This document shows, piece by piece, positions 55,358-61,564 of a stretch of DNA of 64,000 nucleotides. The stretch lies in NCBI GenBank assembly GCA_002166865.1, contig NHTQ01000007.1:1-64000 (forward strand). Direction: 5' to 3'. Below the pieces are notes generated by a model. That model saw only the letters and a program-made list of their open reading frames with translations, was not told the origin of the DNA and made no database searches. The first letter of the stretch is position 1, and the number at the start of each line of letters is the position of its first letter. The position numbers were made by a program, and so were the translations under genes. The stretch comes from Rhodobacteraceae bacterium WFHF2C18 (lineage in GTDB: Bacteria > Pseudomonadota > Alphaproteobacteria > Rhodobacterales > Rhodobacteraceae).

Positions 55358-57013
55358 ATGGCCAAGTACCAGTACGTCTACCACATGCAGGGCGTCTCCA
55401 AGACCTATCCCGGCGGCAAGAAGTGTTTCGAGAACATCAACCTGAGCTTCCTGCCCGGCGTCAAGATCGGGGTCGTGGGGGTGAACGGCGCGGGCAAGTC
55501 CACCCTGATGCGGATCATGGCCGGGATCGACACCGAGTATACCGGCGAGGCCTGGGCGGCCGAGGGCGCCCGGGTGGGCTACCTGCCGCAGGAACCGGAA
55601 CTGGACCGCAACCTGAACGTGCGCGACAACGTGATGCTGGGCGTGGCCGAGAAGAAGGCCAAGCTGGACCGGTTCAACGACCTGGCGATGAACTATTCCG
55701 ACGAGACGGCCGAGGAGATGGCCGCGCTGCAGGACGAAATCGATTCGGAGAACCTGTGGGATCTCGACGGGCAGATCGACGTGGCGATGGAGGCCCTGCG
55801 CTGTCCGCCCGACGACGCCGACGTCACCACGCTTTCGGGCGGGGAAAAGCGCCGCGTGGCGCTGTGCAAGCTTCTGCTGGAAGCGCCCGACATGCTGCTG
55901 CTGGACGAGCCCACCAACCACCTGGACGCCGAGACCATCGCCTGGCTGCAGCAGCACCTGATCGATTACAAGGGCACCATCCTGATCGTCACGCACGACC
56001 GCTACTTCCTGGACGACATCACGGGCTGGATCCTCGAACTCGACCGCGGCCGCGGCATCCCCTACGAGGGCAACTATTCCTCCTGGCTGGAGCAGAAGGC
56101 CAAGCGGCTGGAACGCGAGGCCAAGGAAGACAAGGCGCGCAAGCGCACGCTGGAGCGCGAGCTGGAGTGGATGCGCGCCTCGCCCAAGGCGCGTCAGGCC
56201 AAGTCAAAGGCGCGGATCAACGCCTACGAGGAAATGGCCAACCAGTCCGAGCGCGAGAAGGTGGGACGCGCGCAGATCATCATTCCCAACGGCCCGCGCC
56301 TGGGGTCAAAGGTGATCGAGGTCGAGGGGCTGAAGAAACACATGGGCGACAAGCTGCTGATCGAGGATCTGAGCTTCTCGCTGCCGCCCGGCGGCATCGT
56401 CGGCGTTATCGGACCCAACGGCGCGGGCAAGACCACGCTCTTCCGCATGCTGACCGGGCAGGAGGCGCCCGACGACGGCACGATCGAATACGGCGACACC
56501 GTGGAACTGGCCTATGTCGACCAGTCGCGCGATGCCCTGCCCGACGACAAGACGGTGTGGGAGGCGGTCTCGGACGGCAACGACATCATCAAGCTGGGCG
56601 ATGCCGAAGTGAACAGCCGCGCCTATTGTTCGGCCTTCAACTTCAAGGGCGGCGACCAGCAGAAGAAGGTCTCGCTCCTGTCTGGGGGCGAGCGCAACCG
56701 GGTGCACATGGCCCGCCTGTTGCGCTCGGGCGGCAACGTCCTGCTGCTGGACGAGCCGACCAACGACCTGGATGTCGAGACGCTGCGCGCGCTGGAGGAC
56801 GCGCTGACGGACTTTGCCGGCTGCGCGGTCATCATCTCGCACGACCGCTTCTTCCTGGACCGGATCTGCACCCACATCCTGGCCTTCGAGGGCGAGGCCC
56901 ACGTGGAATGGTTCGAGGGCAACTTCGAGGACTACGAGGAGGACAAGAAGCGCCGGCTGGGCCCCGACGCGCTGGAGCCCACGCGGATCAAGTACAAGAA
57001 GTTCGCGCGGTGA
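55358..57013 (+). CDS. ettA: Energy-dependent translational throttle protein EttA (ABC-F)
   Basis: The 551-residue ABC-F ATPase has two nucleotide-binding domains. Walker A motifs are GVNGAGKST near 40 and GPNGAGKTT in the second half; signatures LSGGEKRRVAL and LSGGERNRVHM; Walker B LLLDEPTNHLD and LLLDEPTNDLD. A charged linker (about 245-320, rich in Lys and Glu) and the EttA-type start MAKYQYVYHMQGVSKTYPGG are present. EttA binds the ribosomal E site and gates the first peptide bond according to ATP/ADP. E. coli EttA is 555 residues. Confidence 0.96.
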   Translation: MAKYQYVYHMQGVSKTYPGGKKCFENINLSFLPGVKIGVVGVNGAGKSTLMRIMAGIDTEYTGEAWAAEGARVGYLPQEPELDRNLNVRDNVMLGVAEKKAKLDRFNDLAMNYSDETAEEMAALQDEIDSENLWDLDGQIDVAMEALRCPPDDADVTTLSGGEKRRVALCKLLLEAPDMLLLDEPTNHLDAETIAWLQQHLIDYKGTILIVTHDRYFLDDITGWILELDRGRGIPYEGNYSSWLEQKAKRLEREAKEDKARKRTLERELEWMRASPKARQAKSKARINAYEEMANQSEREKVGRAQIIIPNGPRLGSKVIEVEGLKKHMGDKLLIEDLSFSLPPGGIVGVIGPNGAGKTTLFRMLTGQEAPDDGTIEYGDTVELAYVDQSRDALPDDKTVWEAVSDGNDIIKLGDAEVNSRAYCSAFNFKGGDQQKKVSLLSGGERNRVHMARLLRSGGNVLLLDEPTNDLDVETLRALEDALTDFAGCAVIISHDRFFLDRICTHILAFEGEAHVEWFEGNFEDYEEDKKRRLGPDALEPTRIKYKKFAR

Positions 57014-57016
57014 CGG

Positions 57017-57058
57017 CGGACCCGCAGGATAGATGGAATCACCCATCCTGCGGGTCCG
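57017..57058 (+). terminator. Strong hairpin after ettA
   Basis: CGGACCCGCAGGAT (57017-57030) pairs perfectly with ATCCTGCGGGTCCG (57045-57058), a 14-bp stem with a 14-base loop, 4 bp after the ettA stop. GTTCCCGG follows, so there is no T-run. It probably ends or stabilises the ettA transcript. Confidence 0.6.
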
Positions 57059-57143
57059 GTTCCCGGAAGGACGCCCCCTCGACCCTTTACCCTAGGCCGC
57101 GGGGGCCGTAGGTTTCGCCTGATCACAGCCTTCGGGAGCGCCC

Positions 57144-57653
57144 ATGTTCCGCCACGACTATCCGCTGCTGAGCACCCCCAGCCTGATGGCTCTCATCCTG
57201 CATTCCGCCCAGGACGGGCCGGTGAGCGTGGAGGGCTGTGCCGCGCGGCTCGACGCGCTCTTTGCCGAGGCGGGGGAGGATCCCGCGCTCACCCCCGAGG
57301 AGCGGCGCGACCGGCTGGCCGACCGCATCCGCGACCTGGAGATCGCGCAGCTTCTTGACCGCACGGAGGAGGGGACCTGGCGGCTGACGGACCGCGGCGA
57401 GACGGCGATCCGCCGCAACCCCGACGGCGTGGACTGGAGCGTTCTGACACAATATCCCGAGTTCGCCGCGCACCTGCGCGAGAACGCCGCGCATCCCGCC
57501 GGCATGGACCCGCGCAGCGACAGCTACAGCCAGGGCTACGCCGCCGGGCAGGAGGGCGCGCCCTTCACCGCCAACCCCTACCCGGCCAGCACCGTCGACC
57601 ACCTGTCGTGGGAAAACGGCTGGATGCAGGCGCTGGACCGGCGGACGGAGTAG
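57144..57653 (+). CDS. Winged-helix protein with a C-terminal RMF/CrpP-like domain
   Basis: The 169-residue protein has an N-terminal part (about 10-92) like the Mrr_N winged helix: ALTPEERRDRLADRIRDLEI at 48-67 and TWRLTDRGETAI at 78-89. The C-terminal part (127-166) matches the ribosome modulation factor pattern: SQGYAAGQEG (GY at 131-132, G135, G138), NPY at 144-146, W156 and GW at 159-160, followed by MQALD. E. coli RMF has the same order and nearly the same spacing. RMF binds 16S rRNA and makes inactive 100S ribosomes. The fusion to a winged helix is unusual. It lies 130 bp after ettA. The family call rests on motif comparison only. Confidence 0.72.
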   Translation: MFRHDYPLLSTPSLMALILHSAQDGPVSVEGCAARLDALFAEAGEDPALTPEERRDRLADRIRDLEIAQLLDRTEEGTWRLTDRGETAIRRNPDGVDWSVLTQYPEFAAHLRENAAHPAGMDPRSDSYSQGYAAGQEGAPFTANPYPASTVDHLSWENGWMQALDRRTE

Positions 57654-57682
57654 CCGCGCCGCAAAGCACGCAAGGGGCCGCC

Positions 57683-58873
57683 ATGGTGCAGCACTACAAC
57701 CTGGTCGTCGTCGGCGCCGGGCCCGCCGGGGCGGCGGCTGCCTGCACCGGCGCGGGGCTGGGATTGCGCACGGCGGTTATCGACAAGGCCCGCTTCCCAC
57801 GCGACAAGCTCTGCGGCGGGCTGGTGACACAGCGCTGCGCGGGGCACCTGTCCGATGTCTTCGGGCTGACGCCCGCGGACCCGCTGTTCGAGACGCGGCG
57901 GCGCATCGCCTTCTACATGGACGAGGTGCCGCTGGGGCAGATGGCGGACATCCCGCCCCTGCACCTGACCATGCGCCGCCGCTTCGACGCGCGGCTGCTG
58001 GCGCAAGCGCTGGCCGCCGGGGCGGCCGACTACACCGGACGGCGGATCGATGCCCTGTTGCCGGACGAGAACCGGCTGACCCTGCGCGACGGCACGGTGC
58101 TGAGCTACGACTTGCTGATCGGCGCGGACGGGGTGCAGAGCCAGGTGGCCCGGGCGCTGTTCGGCCGGCCCTTCGACAGGGCGCGGGTGGGCTTCGCCCT
58201 GGAGGTGGAGGCGCCGCCGCAGGCGCCTGCCGGCGCCGCGCCGCTGCGCATCGATTTCGGCGCCGCCGACTGGGGCTATGGCTGGCAGTTTCCCAAGGCC
58301 GGATCGACGACGATCGGGCTGGGCGGGGTGCAGGCGCGGAACCCGGACATGCAGGCCCGGCTGGCGGACTACATCGGCCGGCACGCGCCAGGCTGCACGG
58401 CGCGGGTGAAGGGCCATTTCCTGCCCTTCGGCGAGGCCAAGCCGCGCCCCGGGCGCGGCAACGTCCTGCTGGCGGGGGACGCGGCGGGCCTTGTCGATCC
58501 GATCACGGGCGAGGGCATCGGCCATGCCGTCCACTCCGGCCGGTTGGCGGCCGAGGCGGCGGCGCAGGCGCTCGCGCGGGGGCGCCCGGCGGCCGCGCTC
58601 GGGCTTTACCGGCGCAGCTCCGCGCCGATCCGGCGGGCCGTGCGCATGGCCTGCCTGCTGCGGCCGCTCATCTTCGCGGGTCCGCCGCGGCCCTTTTTCC
58701 GCCGCGCCTTCGCGGGGTCGCGCCGCACGCGGGCCGACTACATGCGGCTGCTGGCGGGAGAACTGGAGTACCCCGCCCTCCTGGCGCGGGTGACGGCCCG
58801 CCTGCCCCGGGCCCTGTGGCGCCACGCGTTGCGCCCGCGGGACGCACGGCGCCCCCGGCATCCCGGCGGCTGA
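57683..58873 (+). CDS. Geranylgeranyl-reductase-family FAD-dependent oxidoreductase
   Basis: The 396-residue flavoprotein has the FAD motif LVVVGAGPAGAAAACTGAGL near 8-27, DKLCGGLVTQRC (family motif), IGADGVQSQVARALFG, and GDAAGLVDPITGEGIGHAV near 272-290. The C-terminus is rich in Arg and Pro. The family reduces isoprenoid chains or other polyunsaturated lipids; bacteriochlorophyll ChlP and archaeal lipid reductases are relatives. No photosynthesis genes are nearby, so the substrate is open. AAGGGG precedes the ATG. It follows the winged-helix/RMF gene by 29 bp and may be co-transcribed. Confidence 0.83.
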   Translation: MVQHYNLVVVGAGPAGAAAACTGAGLGLRTAVIDKARFPRDKLCGGLVTQRCAGHLSDVFGLTPADPLFETRRRIAFYMDEVPLGQMADIPPLHLTMRRRFDARLLAQALAAGAADYTGRRIDALLPDENRLTLRDGTVLSYDLLIGADGVQSQVARALFGRPFDRARVGFALEVEAPPQAPAGAAPLRIDFGAADWGYGWQFPKAGSTTIGLGGVQARNPDMQARLADYIGRHAPGCTARVKGHFLPFGEAKPRPGRGNVLLAGDAAGLVDPITGEGIGHAVHSGRLAAEAAAQALARGRPAAALGLYRRSSAPIRRAVRMACLLRPLIFAGPPRPFFRRAFAGSRRTRADYMRLLAGELEYPALLARVTARLPRALWRHALRPRDARRPRHPGG

Positions 58874-58954
58874 CCTCGCGCCCGCTCACATCCCCTTGTG
58901 CGCGGCTGGTGCGCCCCGGGCCCGCGCCCCACCTGCCGGGGAAAGGAGGATGCA

Positions 58955-59041
58955 ATGACCGAGCAGACGCCAAGATTGCCGCAGCCCGCCCCGCGGGAGC
59001 CGCGCCGCCCCGTGCGGTTCACCGACTGGGCCGCCCTGTGA
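58955..59041 (+). CDS. Possible small protein of 28 residues
   Basis: An ATG at 58955 is preceded by AAAGGAGG (58942-58949), one of the strongest Shine-Dalgarno sequences in the window, at a 5-bp spacing. The ORF has 28 codons plus TGA and reads MTEQTPRLPQPAPREPRRPV then RFTDWAAL. It is rich in Pro and Arg with an aromatic C-terminus. No signal or TM segment is evident. It lies between two plus-strand genes in a 314-bp gap (58874-59187). It could be a small protein or a leader peptide; nothing else was recognised in the gap except a weak CCGGGG/CCCCGG dyad at 59079-59097. Confidence 0.45.
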   Translation: MTEQTPRLPQPAPREPRRPVRFTDWAAL

Positions 59042-59187
59042 GCACCGCAGGCAGCACCGGCGCCGCCCCGATTCGTGGCCGGGGAACAACGCCCCGGAGA
59101 AGACGTTGATTTCACCGAGTTTTGAATACCACCCTTTCACGGGACCGGCTATGATGACCTGCGAACGCACCGGAGGACCGAAGAGTC

Positions 59188-59742
59188 ATGATCAACCGCC
59201 GTTTCTTTCTGTTGACCGGGGCCGCCGCCGCCACCGTTCCCGCGGCCGCCCCTGCCGTCGAGCTTGAACCCCGGTTCAGGCCCCAGAGCGTATCGATCAG
59301 CGAGAGTTACGCGCCGGGCCGGATGCTGATCCTGCCGCGCGCGCATTTCCTGTACTTCGTCACCGGGCCGGGCCAGGCGATCCGCTATGGCGTGGGCGTT
59401 GGCCGGGCCGGTCTGCAGTTCACCGGAACCGCGACCATCGACGTCAAGAAGAAATGGCCGACCTGGCGCCCCACCGAAGAGATGATCGAGCGCGAACCCC
59501 AGACCTACGCCCGCTTCAAGGACAACGACTATGTCCAGCCGGGCGGGCCGGACAACCCGCTGGGGGCGCGCGCGCTCTACCTGTTCCAGAACGGGGTGGA
59601 CACCTATTTCCGCATTCACGGCACCAACGCGCCGCGCTCGATCGGGCGGTCGGTGTCGAACGGCTGCATCCGCATGCTGAACGCCCACGTGAAGGACCTT
59701 TACAAGCGGGTTCCGACCGGAACCGTCGTTACCGTGCTGTAG
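59188..59742 (+). CDS. Secreted L,D-transpeptidase (YkuD)
   Basis: The 184-residue protein begins MINRRFFLLTGAAAATVPAA, a twin-arginine-like signal (RRFFLL) ending near AVEL. The YkuD core has FRIHGTNAPRSIGRSVSNGC, with catalytic His near 151 and Cys near 167, followed by IRMLNAHVKDLYKRV. It forms 3-3 peptidoglycan crosslinks or anchors outer-membrane proteins. GGAGG lies upstream of the ATG. It is a second, secreted YkuD protein distinct from the signal-less one at 20322-20858. Confidence 0.9.
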   Translation: MINRRFFLLTGAAAATVPAAAPAVELEPRFRPQSVSISESYAPGRMLILPRAHFLYFVTGPGQAIRYGVGVGRAGLQFTGTATIDVKKKWPTWRPTEEMIEREPQTYARFKDNDYVQPGGPDNPLGARALYLFQNGVDTYFRIHGTNAPRSIGRSVSNGCIRMLNAHVKDLYKRVPTGTVVTVL

Positions 59743-59783
59743 CAAGACGGCCCCGCGTGCAGATCGCCGCGGGCGGGTACGAT

Positions 59784-59812
59784 TTGCTCTTGTGCGATGG
59801 CCGGTTTACACT
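59784..59812 (+). promoter_or_regulatory. Likely promoter of cspA
   Basis: TTGCTC (59784-59789) and TACACT (59807-59812) are 17 bp apart. It gives a leader of about 125 nt before the cspA start at 59943. Long structured leaders are usual for cold-shock genes. GGAGA sits at the end of the leader, about 7 bp before the ATG. Confidence 0.6.
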
Positions 59813-59942
59813 CATATTGTGCCGTGCGACGTTACCACTATCGACCATCTGCTCCGACCATCGGCACAGTACCCTCGATCTTGCACTGACTGCGCCGAAC
59901 TGCCGCATCCCGCGGGCAGGACTGACACAAAGGAGACAACGG

Positions 59943-60149
59943 ATGGCGAACGGCACCGTTAAATGGTTCAACACCACCAAAGGCTACGGCTTCATCGCGC
60001 CTGACGACGGTGGCAAGGACGTTTTCGTCCACATCTCGGCTGTCGAGCGCGCCGGACTGACCGGCCTGGCCGACGATCAGAAGGTGACCTTCGACATGGA
60101 AACCGGCCGCGACGGCCGGACCTCGGCGGCGAACATCGCCCTGGCCTGA
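59943..60149 (+). CDS. cspA: Cold-shock domain protein
   Basis: The 68-residue OB-fold protein begins MANGTVKWFNTTKGYGFIAP. It carries RNP1 (KGYGFI) and RNP2 (VFVHI) aromatic patches and TFDMETGRDGRTSAANI at the end. It binds single-stranded nucleic acid as an RNA chaperone. It is a single gene with its own promoter and a terminator at 60174-60199. Confidence 0.95.
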   Translation: MANGTVKWFNTTKGYGFIAPDDGGKDVFVHISAVERAGLTGLADDQKVTFDMETGRDGRTSAANIALA

Positions 60150-60173
60150 GACGGCCACCGACCCAGATGATCG

Positions 60174-60199
60174 AATCGGCCCCCGCGGGGGCCGATTTT
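60174..60199 (+). terminator. Intrinsic terminator of cspA
   Basis: AATCGGCCCC-CGCG-GGGGCCGATT forms a 10-bp stem with a tetraloop, followed by TTC on the plus strand. On the minus strand the arm ends near the tesA stop, so it may serve both. Confidence 0.8.
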
Positions 60200-60876
60200 C
60201 ATTCGGCCCTCTCGATCAGTCGCAGCACGTCGGGCCCCATGTCCTCGACGATCGCGGTGACGCCCTTGGCATTGGGATGCAGGCCGTCCTCCTGGAAATA
60301 CTGGCGCATCCGGGCGGGGTCGCCCTCGCCAAGATCCTTGAAGAAGCTTTCGTAGAACAGCGTGTCATAGGCCTCCGCCAGATCGGGATAGAGCTGGTCG
60401 AAGGCGCGCTTGTACTCGGGCCCGAAGTTGCCCGGCGCGTGCATCCCCACAAGAAGCACCGGCACCTCGCGCTCCTGCGCGGTCTGCAGGATCTTTTTCA
60501 GGTTCCCGCGGGTCACCGCGGGGTCGATTCCGCGCAGCAGGTCGTTGCCGCCGAGGGCCACGATCATGGCGTCGACCTCCTTGGTCAGGCTCCAGCCGAC
60601 GCGGGCCGCGCCACCCGCGCTGGTGTCCCCGGACACGCCGGCGTTGATGAACGCGGCCTCGACCCCTTGATCCGCCACCCAGGATTCCAGCTGCGGCACG
60701 AAGCCCTTTTCCTGCGGCAGGCCGTAGCCCTGGGTCAGGCTGTCGCCGAGCGCCAGCACCGTGACCGGATCGCCCCAGGCGGGCGCGGCCAGCAAAAGAA
60801 GCAGGGCGGCGACCTTGCCCCTCAGGCCGGGCGCCCCATATCTCGGAAAACCCTTTGTCTTCAGGCGGAAACGCAT
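60199..60876 (-). CDS. tesA: SGNH-family esterase/thioesterase I
   Basis: The 225-residue protein has a signal-like N-terminus (KVAALLLLLAAPAWG, about 21-35). The SGNH blocks are LALGDSLTQGYGLP (block I Ser), NAGVSGDTSAGG (Gly), LGGNDLLRG (Asn) and DGLHPNAKG (Asp-His). The family includes TesA/arylesterase of the periplasm. The start ATG at 60876 overlaps the divergent ABC gene's ATG by two bases; no later good start is visible. Its stop lies in the cspA terminator. Confidence 0.88.
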   Translation of the reverse strand: MRFRLKTKGFPRYGAPGLRGKVAALLLLLAAPAWGDPVTVLALGDSLTQGYGLPQEKGFVPQLESWVADQGVEAAFINAGVSGDTSAGGAARVGWSLTKEVDAMIVALGGNDLLRGIDPAVTRGNLKKILQTAQEREVPVLLVGMHAPGNFGPEYKRAFDQLYPDLAEAYDTLFYESFFKDLGEGDPARMRQYFQEDGLHPNAKGVTAIVEDMGPDVLRLIERAE

Positions 60877-61564
60877 GACTGCCCCTGTTCTTTCGCTTCG
60901 CGATGCCGGCCTTGCCCTTCAGGGCAACGCGGGCCTCGTGCAGATACTCCACGGGATAACGCTGGATGTCCACCGCGGCGAGACGCTGGGCCTGATCGGG
61001 CCCTCGGGATCCGGCAAATCCTCGCTGCTGATGCTGATGGGCGGGCTGGAAAGGGCCACGTCCGGATCGGTCTCGGCGCTCGGCCAGGACCTGTCGGCAA
61101 TGTCGGAGGATGCGCTGGCACGGCTGCGGCGCGATCACTTCGGGGTCGTGTTCCAGTCCTTCCACCTGATCCCGACGATGACGGCGCTGGAAAACGTGGC
61201 CACGCCGCTGGAACTGGCCGGGGTTCCCGACGCCTATGACCGCGCCGCGGCCGAACTGGATACGATGGGCCTGGGGGCCCGGGCCGCGCATTATCCCTCC
61301 CAGCTTTCGGGGGGTGAGCAGCAGCGCGTGGCGCTCGCCCGGGCGGCCGCGCCGCGGCCCGACGTGGTGCTGGCCGACGAACCCACCGGCAACCTTGACG
61401 CGGCAACCGGTGCGGGAATCGTCGATCTGCTGTTCGAACTGCGCGAACGGCACGGGGCGACGCTGGTCCTGGTCACGCACGCACCGGATCTGGCCGCGCG
61501 CTGCGACCGGGTGGTGAACCTGTCGGACGGGCAGCTTGCCGGCCGGGCCGAGGGCGCGGCATGA
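60875..61564 (+). CDS. ABC transporter ATP-binding protein, YbbA/LolD type
   Basis: The 229-residue ATPase has Walker A LIGPSGSGKSSLLMLMGG near 43-60, the Q-loop FGVVFQSFHLIPTMTALENV, signature LSGGEQQRVALARA and Walker B DVVLADEPTGNLDAATG. It pairs with the FtsX-like permease whose ATG overlaps its stop. This YbbA-YbbP arrangement beside a TesA gene matches E. coli. The transported substrate is not known. Confidence 0.92.
   Translation: MTAPVLSLRDAGLALQGNAGLVQILHGITLDVHRGETLGLIGPSGSGKSSLLMLMGGLERATSGSVSALGQDLSAMSEDALARLRRDHFGVVFQSFHLIPTMTALENVATPLELAGVPDAYDRAAAELDTMGLGARAAHYPSQLSGGEQQRVALARAAAPRPDVVLADEPTGNLDAATGAGIVDLLFELRERHGATLVLVTHAPDLAARCDRVVNLSDGQLAGRAEGAA

Noticed and set aside
59105-59160. 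Promoter for the secreted L,D-transpeptidase (TTGATT or TTGAAT with TATGAT)
   Set aside because: The possible -35 and -10 boxes are 15 or 22 bp apart, outside normal spacing; not called.
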